Shown here in pieces: positions 24,185 to 36,414 of a stretch of DNA of 64,000 bases. The DNA comes from Ulva prolifera (taxonomy: Eukaryota; Chlorophyta; Ulvophyceae; Ulvales; Ulvaceae). The position numbers and the translations under genes are program-made. A model generated the notes under the pieces. It was not told the DNA's origin. It worked only from the letters and a program-made list of their open reading frames with translations, and made no database searches. The stretch is from contig CM041203.1 of assembly GCA_023078555.1 (NCBI GenBank), positions 2,957,981 to 3,021,980 on the forward strand, given 5' to 3'. Positions within the stretch are counted from its first letter, which is position 1. The number at the start of each line of letters is the position of its first letter.

Positions 24185-24319
24185 TTACTCGATCTTTGAA
24201 GCCTTGGTCGATGGAGCAAAGTATCGATAAATCTGACCAATGAGAACCATTACTAAGAAGAAACCAACAATGGTTGCTATCGGAATATAGAGCTCTTGTA
24301 GCGGGAAGGGAGGGTACAT
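24185..24319 (-). CDS. Short single-pass membrane ORF upstream of cardiolipin synthase (44 codons)
   Basis: The ORF runs from ATG (24319) to TAA (24185). It starts MYPPFPLQELY, has one clear hydrophobic helix (IPIATIVGFFLVMVLIGQIY) and ends in a basic tail (RYFAPSTKASKIE). Composition and layout are those of a real small tail-anchored or single-pass protein, not of random sequence. I do not recognise the family. Its stop overlaps a perfect GTAAGT donor (A|GTAAGT), so it could instead be a 5' exon spliced onward. Only 10 nt separate its stop from the cardiolipin synthase ATG, which leaves no room for a separate terminator and promoter. It may be the first cistron of a bicistronic mRNA, a long uORF or an alternative first exon. 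Confidence 0.5.
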   Translation of the reverse strand: MYPPFPLQELYIPIATIVGFFLVMVLIGQIYRYFAPSTKASKIE

Positions 24320-25831
24320 GGCAACCTGATGTACTGAGCGCTGAATGAACTGAGCGTTTGAATCGAATGAGACTGTGGATCTGCCGTTCGAAACTCACAC
24401 AAAAGGTAGCATTTCATCCTTGTGTGAACGTCTTATGAAGAAGATGTGTTCAACGCACCGGCAACCCCAACGCGACATCCTCCAAGACTTCCAAAACGTG
24501 TATGGTATTGCTACGAAATCGATGTCACGCGCCCGAAAATGGACTGATGAAGCTGGTCTGAGCCCTTATAATGTGTTGCAAGCTGCGCACATACCAACGC
24601 CGCGTCAAGATTCATTAGGGTGGGCACCTCCGCGGAGCTCGGGACGTCGCGTGAAGACACTTCGGCACAACACACCGAGTTGAGCACCTCGCCGAGTCTA
24701 CTCGGGATCGATAGGCTTTTGGCAGAGATGCACCTTGCTGGTGCTGTAGATGGAGGCCAATCTCACAAGCAAGACATTTGCATGTTTTGGTACTGCAGAT
24801 CAGCTTGAAATTCTATACCACGCAGGTACCCCCACAAGGCCGTTAGCATGGCGACCTGCCTCAGGCGTGATGCAGACCCTGACTTCATTTAAACGCAGGC
24901 CATAAAATCCAGTAGTGTGACCGATCAGGACAATCTTGATGCAACGGAAAGCGTGTCCAGCTCATGTGTGATGTCATGCATGGGCTTGTACTGACCTTGT
25001 GCTTGGCAATGAGGCCTAATCTTGGTGTCGGTCGTTGCCCCACGCAACGTACTACTGCAGGCGGCTGACTGCTCGACGTTGGTGAGTGTGTTTGAGCTGC
25101 TCACCCCTCAGGGTATTGCAGCCGTCGCTTTGTGGGCCCATCTAGCAACTCACAAGCCACTCGAGAGCATGATACCATGACACCGGCGCAAATGGTGACA
25201 ATTATGTCGAAGATTTGTCACAAATGCTTGCTCCTGACACGAGCACTGAAGCAACTGCAAAGCGGTAATGCAGCCACTTCAGGCGATTGTATAAGCAACG
25301 AATAGGCAGCTGGTAGCCCCAGATCATACACTGCAAACAGCTCGTTTCAACATCAAACACCGCTTTGGCTCAGGTTCATCTTTTAACAGAGTCAATTGGC
25401 CTGCACATGCGCCAGCACACCGTCAACCCAGCTGTGCTGGGCGAGACGGCTGATGGCCCGCTACGCCACAGCATAGGTTTACAATGCATCAGCAACACCA
25501 CGTTGCAGAACGCAGAGTTGTGCAGCATACAGCAGTCTTGAGGGACAGCAAGAGATGTTTCAAGCTTTTGAAGGCACACACAGGCAGTCTCCCGATGGAA
25601 GGCACCATGACACAACCGCAGGGCTGATGATGGAGAGTTGAAATGGGCCCAACAGCTGCATCAGCCTTTCCAGTCAGTGATAGCTGCAATGATGCCACCC
25701 AGCAACCATGACGGCGATGCAGATGATTCACAGGTAATGTAGCATCGACCAGCCTTTCGATTCTGGTCGCGAGTGGAAATCAGCAACCTGCCGACATTAT
25801 ACGCAGGCATATATCCGTAGGACAATAACAC
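24320..25831. other. Intergenic, no gene recognised
   Basis: Only short ORFs without recognisable motifs. It should include the promoter of the cardiolipin synthase transcript and the 3' flank of DSS1. Confidence 0.4.
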
Positions 25832-26276
25832 CTATTTTTTCTTCGCTTTCGCTAGCTCTTCCTTCAGTATAGCTTTGAAATCACCATCATCGCCTTTACC
25901 ATCCCAGCCTTCATCCCACAGCTGCTCGTCTGCGTCCGTCCCTGACGGCTTGTAGTCTGCAAATACTTCGAGTACGTCAGAGCCGTGGATTTAAATGTCA
26001 AACCGCGCGCATGATTTGTGAACGTGCGACCGTGACGTGCGGTCAAGCACAGCATTGGAGATCGCAACCGGTGTGCCAACATAAGATTGTCCAGCGGAGC
26101 AGCCGTAATGAACCATCAAGGTCATAATTCTGCCGGCCGTGGACAGAGGCGTCGCGCACTGCCTTCAGCGATTGGGACGACAAAGGTATTCGAGACGCAC
26201 TCACGAGCTCAAAGTCTTCAAACAAATCATCTTCTTCCAAAGAGAATTCGTCTGCTTTTTTGTTCTGTTCAGCCAT
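25832..26276 (-). CDS. DSS1: DSS1/SEM1, 26S proteasome lid and BRCA2-partner protein
   Basis: DSS1 is a small acidic protein of the proteasome lid and of TREX-2 and BRCA2 complexes. Exon 1 (26276-26205, or a few bases longer) encodes MAEQNKKADEFSLEEDDLFE then DFEL. The last exon encodes DADEQLWDEGWDGKGDDGDF and KAILKEELAKAKKK before TAG. These match the two acidic-hydrophobic blocks of the family (EEDDEFEEF and W-D-W-DDD-DF...L..EL). Two donors are possible after DFEL (GTGAGT, then GTGCGT 4 nt later); the second gives the phase that fits the TTTGCAG acceptor near 25950. A small middle exon cannot be excluded. The Lys-rich end is unusual but short. Confidence 0.85.
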
Positions 26277-26743
26277 CCAATTTGACAAGATGTGGATGAC
26301 GATGAACGTATGGATGAGGAGCAGAGTGCAGCTCCCGCGAACACTGGTAACCGCCTTCGGTGTTCGGTTCCTGTTACATGCGCGTTCCAAGCCAATGCAG
26401 CGGAAGTGTCAAATATGAAAGCAATGTTGTTTATGTAAAAAAAAAATCACAGATGCTCGAAACGTATCGCTATGTGGCCCATGGCCTTGCAACACTAGGG
26501 AAGGAACGCCCGTGTAGACACGCAAGGATCATCGCCACGACGGCGAACGTTGCTGCGCGTACACACAAAAGTCGCGACGCTGCATGAAAGCAGAGGCTGC
26601 TGGTCGACGGGGCGTTTCAATGTGCATGGAAGTTCAACCTGTCATTGCGTGGACTTTGTGTTGGCCCAAAGCACATGTACCCATCCATCTTGCCGCTGCT
26701 GTCCGGCTGTATTTTCCGGCCTAATAAGCCTGTTCGTTGAGAT
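26277..26743. other. Divergent intergenic spacer between DSS1 and DZIP1
   Basis: About 470 bp separate the two divergent start codons, so both promoters must lie here or just inside. A nine-base A run occurs near 26437. No defined element was found. Confidence 0.4.
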
Positions 26744-29700
26744 ATGACAAGAAGTCACCTGATTCAGTACCCTGCGGCTCGTCACGGTCTGCCATCCCCG
26801 ACAAGGTGGAAGCCGATGGAGCCGTTGGAAGCACCCAAGTACATCCAAGGGGAGCATACTGTAGTTTCTCTGCAAACAGATAGTATTGCCTGTGGGGGGG
26901 TAGAAATCAAAGAACATGAATCGCTGCTATATGCCACTGGCACGCTGCCAAGGCCTGAGAACTTCATGTTTTCTAAAGAAATGATTCGGATAGACTGGCG
27001 AGCTCTGGCAGGAGTTGATATCGAAAGACTGGTATGGCACTGTGTTATTTGCATTGCCCTCCCTGTGTCTGCAAATGTCGAATCAATTGAAGGAGTCTTG
27101 TGAAAAGGTTGTGCAAACCGACATCGACCAGCTTGAACGCGTTGTTCACATCCTTTCGCACGGTGATATCACAGCGGAAAACCCTGCACAGCTCACAGAA
27201 GTCAACTTTATCAAAATCTTCAGACTGGCACAGCTTGTCATACAGTACTTGCTCCATGTGCAAGATACGCTTTCCACTGACAGGGCTGTGCTTCTGCGAT
27301 CAGAGTATGAGTGCTACCTCTATCAAATGCGATGTCCTGTTATGTCAACTCACAGCTAGCGGATTACCATCATGCAGTGCAACAAGCAGGGCTAGCAATG
27401 AGAATCATGCCCAATATGCCCGTGACTTGAAGCAGCTCTGCAAAACCCAAGAACGCGAGATCCGTCGTTTGAAACGGCAGGTCAGCACATATGAGATCCT
27501 CGCCAAAACCAAGGGGCAAGAGTCCGATTCGCTCTCAGCATTGGAGGAAACAATCACTTTGGGCGCTACATCTGAAACTTTGCCAGTCAACAAGGATACA
27601 ATCAAAGCATTGTGGGAGAGGGATCAAGATGCATGCTTGCGTGTGCAAGATCTGGAGTCACAGGTAGCATTGCTTAGCCAGCATGTCCAGGTAAATCCCA
27701 GGAGCATGCCTGTAGAAGTTATTTTGGTGAAGCTGAGAGAAGACTGACTGCTGTTGTGCGGAACTGGTGCAGGACCTGGAGGTGCAACTACAAGAACAGG
27801 CGCAGGACCTTACAGTTATCGTGAACATTAAGCAGCAGCTGCAGGAGGCGCATATGAGGATCCAGCGGATGGTCGGTGTTCATGAGAAAGCTGTTGTCGA
27901 ACGAGATGAGTACGCACGGCAAGCGAGAGCAACAGCAATACAACTGTCACACCAACGCCTAACTGTTGCACATCTGCAGCGGCAGGTAGATCGAGCTCGG
28001 CGGGAAAATATGGTCTTCCGAGCCGAGGTTAGAGACCTTTCTGCTGGCAGGCAGCCACAGGTGTGGCTAAATTTTCACTGTTCATAGCCATCTTGCATGG
28101 TGTGTTCCCGACACGCTTCAGGCCAGGCAGGCATAGCATCGCCATATGATTTGCAGGAGGCTTCACTGATAGACTGGGATGATCTGGACTATCAGCTAGC
28201 TGCGGCGTCGGAAGAGCTCATGAAAGCACATGCCAGGGCAGAGCAACTCACGGAGGAAAAGTCTCTGTTGGAAAGGCGATGGGCGCGCATACAAGCAAGC
28301 ACAAATGTGAGTAAAACACATACCCACGAGTTTCTGGCCAACGAGCTTGAAGGCTCAGCAGAGACTTTCCGACAAATGGCAAGGTTGCACGATACCGACA
28401 CCCTGCAGACCTGCTCAGATAAAGTGCAGCCTTCTGCCCCCCCACCATCTTTGGCTGAGGCAATACCAGAGGTTTTGAAACACGCCAGCCATAGCGACCA
28501 TGAAGTTGGAAAGGCGGCGCAAGATCACAGTGTCCAGCCTGGCAAAAGTTCAGGCACGATGGCATTACCGGTGGCGAGGTCAAAAAGCTTCTCAGCAAAG
28601 AGCCATCCCTCCAAGTCTGTGCTGACGACCGTGCCAACATCGTTTGACTCTCACCCTTCACAGCAAGGACGGTGTGTGAGGCTCACACCACAGTCCCTGA
28701 CGTGGCGCATCAAGATTATGAGGCAGGCCGCTTTTGCAGTCAACCTGACGAGTGGTGGAAGCAGGATGACATCCGAGCAGCAGCTCCAGCAGCATCCGCA
28801 TCCCCGCCTGAGATTCAGCCTGATGATTCTAAGGATCTCGGGAGAGGCAGCCAGGGGCCAGACACCAAAAGGCTTCCTGTGAGCGAGCCAGCTACCAACA
28901 GCTTGGAGAGATTCATGACACCGGTAAGCCTCTCAGTTGCGCAAGTCCGGGCGATCGATATGACCACAAGTAAAAAGGATGGCTTGGAAGGTGTGGCATG
29001 AGCTCAGTCTGCAAGTAAGTTGTGTAGGTTCTGCCATCCTCGACAGACCCGCCACCAAATGTGTCTAGCAGCCTGCACGCACAGAACGAGGCAGGAGCTG
29101 CTACACGAGCATCCGTTGTGCCATTCACCTCCATGAGGCTGTCCGATAGTGAGGCTAGCGGCAGCATCTTTCAGGCTCCGGTCACCCAGACTCTGCGTCG
29201 TGGCTCGTCAGAAAGCATGTGCGCTTCTAATCCTGTAGCAGCGACAAGCGAGCTCACGTTCTATGTACTGCAGCCTCCTATGTTTCCGCCTTGTTCAGCC
29301 CACATTTCACAGAATCTGTGTAGGTGTTCGGACACCATTACATGTACCCCAAAACCAGACAGCCCAATTCCACGCATGAGGGAACCAGTGGAGGAGACAG
29401 AGCCGAACGAGGTCAATCTCCCACGACCACCATCGTTCAGGTCTGCTGGTGGTGGAGGCACAGGGAATGGCCACAAGGATCAGTGAGGCTTTGTCCTATT
29501 CTGAATGGTCTGGATCCCTTGTCAGTACCAGCCGCGCAGCTGATATGGGATACCTGCAGGTATCAGGGAGTAGTAAAATGTTCGCAGGCGATAGCGCGAA
29601 TTAATCGTCAGGAGATAGTTCGGAGCATAGAGGAACTTCCTGAACCGCCGCCAGCGCCTATGCTGCTACATGCTGTGCTTCCATACTGTGTTGCTGGAGA

Positions 29701-31914
29701 TGCTGGCACCCCCCGCAAGGGATATCTGGATGCCCTGCAATATGCACTGACACGGACTCCCATGACAAAAGAGGTGTTGATTACCCATGCCACTGTGGTG
29801 CTAAGAGTGAAACTATCAACTCACATGCACACATAAGATAATGCACAAATGACAGCTGGTTCTGTGCGCTGAAGTTAGAACATTGAATCCTGCAGGAGTT
29901 TGTGGGCATTGAAAGCGAGCACCTACAGAAGGCTCGTTCTTTCATCACCCAAGAAATTTCAAAACGTATCAGCGTGCTCAAAGCCAACACAGGGAACAGT
30001 GATGCGGACATCGGCCACTTGTCGGATAATGAATACGTCGAGATCATGAACAAGCACCGAGATAACATGAAAAAACAGCTCAAGGTACAGCTGGTCCAGC
30101 AGCTGAAACGCTTCCGGGATCCTCCATCGGCTCGGAGAGCTCACAGCCGGTTGAAGCTCGAGCTCCTGTTTCATGCCCATGATCACACCAATGTGCTGCT
30201 TCAAGTGGCCAAAGCTGCAGATGCAGTAACTCGCCACAGACGGACGGCAAGTGGTATGATTGCTCCTCAATGATATCATTGTTTCATATGAGTATATGAG
30301 ACGACTCATTGTGAACCAAATTCGGTTCAGCATCCCCTGTACACGCAGGCGCCTGTACCGGCTCGACTGGACGGTGTGCAACGAGGCGGGCATCATCCAA
30401 CCCAGGCATGATGGCGCCTGTGTCCCGAGGGAATTCAGTGTCCACTCCATGTACGGTCCCCCGTGACAGAGTGTGTTCAAATTCACGCGCGTCAGGCTTT
30501 ACCATGTGGTGGCTGCTTCTGGCCCCTAGTACATGGTGGATGTGAATGCTCTCTCCATGCTGGCAAGGTAGTCTATGTGAACGCAGGCGGCAGGCCGTCC
30601 CATCAACGACACAGGTCAGAACCGTTCCTGTCCACTGCGGGTAGTGCTGGTGTGTATCGATCTAGCGACGCGGGCATCGACGGGCTTGAGATGGGTGACA
30701 GCCCAGGACACAATCGACGCTCGACAATGCAGAGCCAGAGGATGACACGGGAGGCTGTGAGGCAGTGGCACATGAGCCGCACACAGTCCGTAGCTCAAAC
30801 TCTGGCTTTGATGGACCGGGATGGACTTTTCAACACCCCACAGGAAAGGAGCAGGTCATCAACACTTGGCGGCAACGCAGCAGCGCCAATGTCGATACGT
30901 AGAAACCAAGATATGTTGAAGCTCACCAGGTCACGCAGTATGCCACAACAGGGGTCAGGAAGGCATGGAACGACACAGGATATGGACAGACTGGACCATG
31001 ACAATGACTGCACAGTTGACGCACCAGGAGTACAGCCTGATCCCAAAACGAGTCAAACAACATCAATTGATGTGAAACCTGGCGGTGCTGCATCGCGTGA
31101 AGTGCAGCAGCAAAATTTTAACGCGCACGGCAAAGCTGCTGACAACTTGATGGAAAACATTCAGGAAGTAGGCAGGCAGCCCAAGACCAATGGCCAGCTG
31201 CAGACAATTGCAGATGTCACAAATGGGGAATCGATGGCAGAAAACATCGAAAACACAGCCATGGTGGCTAGGCGACAGGGCAGCTTGAGTCGGCAGGTCA
31301 GCGATGCAGCATCAATATCAGGTCGGGCGTATGCCAGGGCTCCATCTTCAGACATACAGAGGCGCTCAGAGTCCGGCGCGGTGTCTGGAAATGGCTCTGT
31401 TATTATTAATCACTTCGCAGCATCTATGGGATGCAGCGCTCTGAGTGACTCGCTAATGGCGAGTGACCAGCCACCTAAGGTCATGGCAGCTTTACGTGAC
31501 GTCCCATCAAGGAATGTCCAGAATGGTACGCCATGTATATCGCAGGAACATTTCCCATGTAGCTGCTGAACGTGTGCTGGAAGGACCTATCATGATATAC
31601 CGCCTTGATGGGTGTTGCCGTCCTTTGCAGCCATTGTAAAAGCTGACGAGCAGGACAAGGAAGCTGGAGCAAAGCAGCAACAGGATTTTGAGGAAACGAG
31701 TGAGGATGGTGAGGCAGAATTGTCTTCAGATCGCCATGCACAACAACAACAGCGGTTCCCACACAAGCTGGCAGAGCTGCAAGAAGCTGATAAACTTGAG
31801 ATGGAAGCTCAGCCCAGAAGGGAGGCTGCAGCATCGACAATGTCTCGTGTCCTTGGCCGGCGGGCAAGCCACACAGTGTGGGGACATGGTCTTGGGGTAC
31901 GATCTGAACAATGA
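26744..31914 (+). CDS. DZIP1: DZIP1/Iguana homologue (ciliary transition-zone and basal-body protein)
   Basis: In animals DZIP1 acts at the basal body and transition zone in ciliogenesis and Hedgehog signalling. The ATG at 26744 leads to the N-terminal block RIDWRALAGVDIERL (compare the family's 'R-x-DWR-x-(I/L)-x-x-(L/V)-D-(V/I)-x-R'). The next exon has the diagnostic IFRLAQLVIQYLLHVQDTLS. Long coiled coil follows in exons 27396-27690, 27773-28060 and from 28157 (for example RDLKQLCKTQEREIRRLKRQ). A second family block lies in the exon at 29896 (HLQKARSFITQEISKRI, then LSDNEYVEIMNKHRDNMKKQ). The rest (to 31525, then 31631-31914) is Ser/Gln/Arg-rich and probably disordered. Other exons: 26744-27031, 27093-27310. 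Phases match at most junctions including the last; exons between 28670 and 29500 and near 30300-30580 are approximate. The CxxC zinc finger of animal DZIP1 is not obvious. Confidence 0.85.
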
Positions 31915-32379
31915 ATTCTTGTGTGGACCCCTGCTATAATGATGCATCGCTCAAGTGGCATGTTTGGTGAATCCATCATGCACGCAGGTTGACACAGGGA
32001 TGAACAAAGTGAGTACGCCTCATGTCACAAACGTCAGGGGGGTAATGGCTTTCAGTGATGACAGCGATTGAGGTGTCCAGCGTAGCACTGAATTGAACGA
32101 AAATATGATATCTGAAGTGTGCTACAGCCTAGAGATTGGCATCAGTCTGTCTACATGATCGCCAAATTGTTCATCAGCTTCTCTTGTGAGTAGTGCCATG
32201 GCCAGCAGCCAGGACGTTGAACGGGAATTGCTGTGCAAGGACACTGAACTCATGTGTGGGCAGAGATTACATCGCACACAGTGGTGAAACGGTTCTTAAC
32301 GTTGACGCGAGGCGTGACTATGCTCCTTTAAGAGAGTATACAGTGGCTGGCATCGTAAGTTGCAGCGACAGATCCGAGA
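31915..32379. other. Convergent intergenic spacer, DZIP1 and fructosamine kinase 3' flanks
   Basis: No coding feature. A minus-strand TGTAA (32267-32271) lies about 110 nt past the fructosamine kinase stop. Confidence 0.4.
32267..32271 (-). terminator. Poly(A) signal TGTAA (minus strand) after fructosamine kinase
   Basis: TTACA on the plus strand, about 110 nt beyond the minus-strand stop at 32380-32382. Confidence 0.4.
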
Positions 32380-34328
32380 TCATGCTCCAACTGTCTTCTG
32401 CAGCTTTCGTAGCAATCTTTCGCTCTCGCCAAGGTAGCCAGAGCCAAAGAGATTGTAATGGTTCAAGTAATGATATACCAAGTATAGATCACGCCGTTTA
32501 TCGAAGCCCTGTTGCTTTGGGTTGACCTCGAAATATGCTGCATGCAAAGCAGGCAAATCAGTCCATGATGAGAGCAAGGTTTGCTGTGCACTACATGTGG
32601 CCAATACATGACCAGCGTACCTGTATAAAACGCATCTGAGAATCCTGCACACCAGCTCATACCAAACTCTGCCTCCGAGTGGCCATAATATACAGCTGGA
32701 TCCATAACTGCATTCAGAGGAGTCAGTGCGCGCAGCTACTATGGGACACAAAGTAGCAAAAACATGTTGTACTTCATGGCCGCGTGTTTGAAGCAGCTCA
32801 CTGCCGCTGGGGGTGAGGTACACGAGATGCATAACGGTGCTGAGACCCAATCTCAAGATGCTCCACAGATCACATACTCCAAACTCAAGCGAGCGTCACA
32901 TGTGAACTGGCTCATATTGTTGGAGACCAAGATTTCAATCCAAAAATCATGGGTACTAGATGCCTTGCACCGCAATACTGTGCTGGTGGGCCAATATACA
33001 ACGGGCCTCCAACGCGTGCGACACAATTCTTTGGTTGAAGTAGCCCATCCACACCGCTCAGCGAGCACTCCGCTCTGTGAGCATCTTGACCTAACCAGGG
33101 AGAGACACTGTGAGAAATTGACCTGTCGAGTTCAGACTTTTATAGCAGGTAGTCTCCGGAACAATGCAAATCATCAACACCGTCTGATCCAATCACGGGT
33201 GCATATCATCACGCACAGGCTATCACGACTTCCTCCAATACACCAGCACCTGCGCAGTTGCACTGCAAGACGCATCTAAAGCCGCTGTGTCTACAATTCT
33301 CAAAATGCGACCGCACCTGCCGGATGACCCTCTACACTGGCCATGTTGCCACTCCATAGGTCTCCATGCAGGACAGAGGCCTTTACTTCGACTCCCTCGA
33401 ACAGAATATCTAGCTTGTCTGCCACAGACTCACCCAGCGCGATCAGAGTTCTGTTTCCTGTCAAATTTACCTGATGCATGAGCCTGCTCTCCCGGAAAAA
33501 GTTGATCCATGAATCGGCCCAGCCATTCGGCTGCTCTGCACAAGCAGCGCGTACGTCTGCGTATGTATGACGCCCGTGTTTATCGGAGCTGGCACCACCA
33601 GGACGCAACAGGAAGATCACCTGTTCCACCAATGGTGTTGTCTACTGAAAATCCAAATTTCCCAGCACCGTCCTGCATGTTGTTATGCTCTAACTGAATT
33701 CGACACAAATTGCATCACGGTCAGATCTGCAAGGCTGTTCTGGCACGCGTGTTCAAGCACGCTCAAACAAATGTCACAAGGTTGACACCTGTGGTCTTGC
33801 ACGATGCATCTGCGCCAGCAGTCTGCCCATCTCAGCTTGGTCAACCCGACCACCAAACTGCAAATATTCTGTGATGAGGTAGCTTCCATGAGAAAAGTCG
33901 CCCCAGCCAATCACCTCCGGCACACGTAACGTGTGTGTTTCTGTGCATCCAACATGCCTGTCACGTGGCATGGATTGGTGAATTGTAGCTGAGGAAGCCC
34001 AATCAACAAGCATGCCCTCAATCAGTCCGCTGATGACATACCGTAAATTGCTTGGAGACCTAGAGCTTCTCCTTTAAACATCTGATCAGCCGATCTGCGC
34101 GATGTCTTGACAAAATACTTTTCTCCATCTGCAGTGATCTGCAACGTCGCCCGTGAAGTGCAGAGAGCGCAATACTTCAGCAGTAAGATCACTGGAGCAG
34201 GTCGCGATCCCGCACCCATCATGTGATAGACTATCTGTGATGACCATCCTGATGACCCAAATTGCTTGGAATTGCGCACTTTCTGACCTGTTTTGTCTTC
34301 GATTACGGCACCGATCGGATCGCTGGTC
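32380..34328 (-). CDS. FN3K: Fructosamine/ketosamine-3-kinase (first exon unresolved)
   Basis: FN3K phosphorylates ketosamines on glycated proteins so that they decompose, a deglycation repair step; plant and algal forms are often plastidic. Exons: 34328-34232, 34138-34042, 33940-33789, 33672-about 33625, 33535-33317, 32707-32622 and 32537-32380 (TGA). In order they give the P-loop region (IEDKTGQKVRNSKQFGSSGW), the ATP-site Lys (GEKYFVKTSRRS), RVPEVIGWGDFSHGSYLITE, DNTIGGT and PNGWADSWINFFRESRL. The catalytic loop HGDLWSGN and metal-binding Asp (DPAVYYGHSEAEFGMS) follow, then YFEVNPKQQGFDKRRDLYLV near the C-terminus. The P-loop shows no Cys, unlike the redox-sensitive Arabidopsis enzyme as I recall it. 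An upstream exon with start codon and any transit peptide should lie between 34330 and about 34600; I could not fix it. Confidence 0.92.
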
Positions 34329-34853
34329 CTGCAACAAAGGCCACGTCACGCGGCGAATCTGTGTTGCCTTATAAGGCATGAGGTTGTATGAGTGTACGAT
34401 TTTAAGGCCGTGATGGGCGTTGCGTCGGGTTGGCGCAGCTTCCAATCGCATACTTTCCATGAAGCACACCTGTTCACGTTGATCTTGGTACGCATTCTTT
34501 CTGTCCCATTGCGTAGACGACTGCATGATATTTTACTCGGCGTCGTTGCCGTTCGATGATTCTTAAGCAACATCTGTTTACACGCACTGCCTCAGATATG
34601 TCCTACGGAATACCGGCACGTTCCAACACAGGGGCATGACACAGAAGCGATCTCCGCAACGAGAATCCTTTTCAAGGCTAACTGTTGCGACTGTGTTCGG
34701 GGAAGCACACTTACCATATGCCGTCTTCGACACCGACACATAAAGCAGGGTATCAGCATGACACCGTGGCTAGCGACCCCGATCGACAGCGATGCAACAG
34801 CCTAGTTGCGGAGGAACTGGAGAAGCTATCAAAACAGCTCGACCACAGGGCGA
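34329..34853. other. 5' flank of fructosamine kinase and 3' flank of glutaredoxin
   Basis: The first exon of fructosamine kinase, probably including a targeting sequence, should be here on the minus strand. A minus-strand ORF runs to about 34526 but in a frame that does not join the kinase, so no exon is called. Confidence 0.35.
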
Positions 34854-36414
34854 ATTTACTTGAGTTCTTCCTGAATGGAACTCGCCAGCTCTCCCTTGCC
34901 AGCAAGCTCCATAATGATGTCACATCCTCCCAGTAGCTCAGAGTTCACGTACAGCTGTGGATACGTAGGCCAGTCACTAAACTTCTTGACACCTTGCCTG
35001 ATGTCCTCGTCCTGCATATTGGGTCATTTGGGGAACACGGTGCCATGCATCATGACACCCTGTGCCACCAAGCTGCACTACGATGAACTGACCTGCAGAA
35101 TATCGAAATGCTTGTAGTCAACACCGGCCTCTTGAAGTGCCGCCACGACCCGGCTACTAAAGCCACAGCGCGGCTGTTCCGGGGACCCTTTCATCAACAG
35201 CATCACAGGAGATGTCCCAAGCAAGTTCCTGATGCGCTGCTCTGTTGATGGCGCCTCATGTCCACTTTCCTATAGAATCACAAAGTTTCTGGGCAAGAAA
35301 GTAGATTGCACGACATGAAGTGGAAATTCTACCCTCCTCTCTGTCAGGAACACTGACTCCCACCACTTCAACTTTAAAGCAGACTCCGTGACAACGGGTC
35401 AATGACATGCATTCGAAACTGCTCGATTGAAATTCAAGGATTGTGGTGATCATTTTAACATGGGGGCGATGCGGAGAAGGAGGGCGACTAACATCACCAG
35501 CAGCGACACGGACAGCGTCTTTGAGCTCCCCGCGTTTATTCAGCTCCAATATGATGTCACACCCTCCAATGAGCTCACCATCCGCGTACAGCTGTGGATA
35601 CGTTGGCCAGTCTGAGTAAGCCTTGAGACCCTGCCGAACCTGCACGCTTACAAGTTCGGTGATCTATCTTGTAGATTGGCCGATGAAAGGCATCATGATC
35701 CTGCAAAATACCATCTGCAAAATGCAGTAGAACAGAGATATGAATTGCTGAGGCATTGATTGCACAAATTACAAAGTGTCAAGATTCACAAGCAGGTGAA
35801 AACGCTGCAGGGTGAGTACCTCTTCATTTGACAAAATATCAAAATGTCCGAATTTTATCCCATCGCGTTGTAGTGCTTCAACAACACGTCGGCTAAACCC
35901 ACACCGTGGCATTTCTGGTGTCCCCTTCATGAACAGCATTACAGGTTCCCGAGTAGTCAATCGTTTTATGGCTGCATTGTTGTCAACATTGTCATGACCT
36001 TCAGCCAATGTTTTTTCTGCTTCTTCGAATAACTTGGCAGGCTCAAAGCCTTCTACTGTGCTGACAGTATCCCCGTTCCGCAGGAAGACAACCGTAGGAA
36101 CTGAGGAAACATTCAAATGGCTGCACATAGCAGATGCAGAATCGACATCCACCTGCATGGGGACTCGATCATATCATGCAGTATGCAGGCACGGGTGACT
36201 GTCGCGTCCCTTCCCAAACAAGCAGAAGCTTCAAGTAACGGCCTACCTTAGCACAACACAGCTTGCTGTTAGCAGCCATCACCTCATCCAGGGCTTCTTG
36301 CAGCACTTTACTTGGCTCCGACCATTCCGCCCAGAAAAAGGCTGCAACGTATACGTTAGCTGCTGCAAATGCCTGAAACTCTTCCACTGAACGCACATGG
36401 GTCGTGGACCCCAT
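34854..36414 (-). CDS. GLRX3: Multidomain monothiol glutaredoxin (Trx-like domain plus two CGFS Grx domains)
   Basis: This is the PICOT/Grx3/GRXS17 class, which carries bridging 2Fe-2S clusters and works in iron-sulfur trafficking. Exons: 36414-36247, 36152-35820, 35639-35498, 35269-35093 and 35011-34854 (TAA). The N-terminal thioredoxin-like domain has [18 protein letters not shown] and the cis-Pro strand [13 protein letters not shown]. Grx domain 1 has [20 protein letters not shown], then [20 protein letters not shown]. Grx domain 2 has [20 protein letters not shown], then [20 protein letters not shown]. Both CGFS sites, both TYPQLY cis-Pro motifs and both GG(C)D motifs are intact. One intron interrupts each Grx domain after the same helix, showing internal duplication. 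Two Grx domains resemble human GLRX3; land-plant GRXS17 has three. The Trx domain has lost both active-site Cys. Confidence 0.94.

Noticed and set aside
24175..24240. Upstream extension of the cardiolipin synthase frame to 24240
   Set aside because: That start would be TTG; the first in-frame ATG is at 24174.
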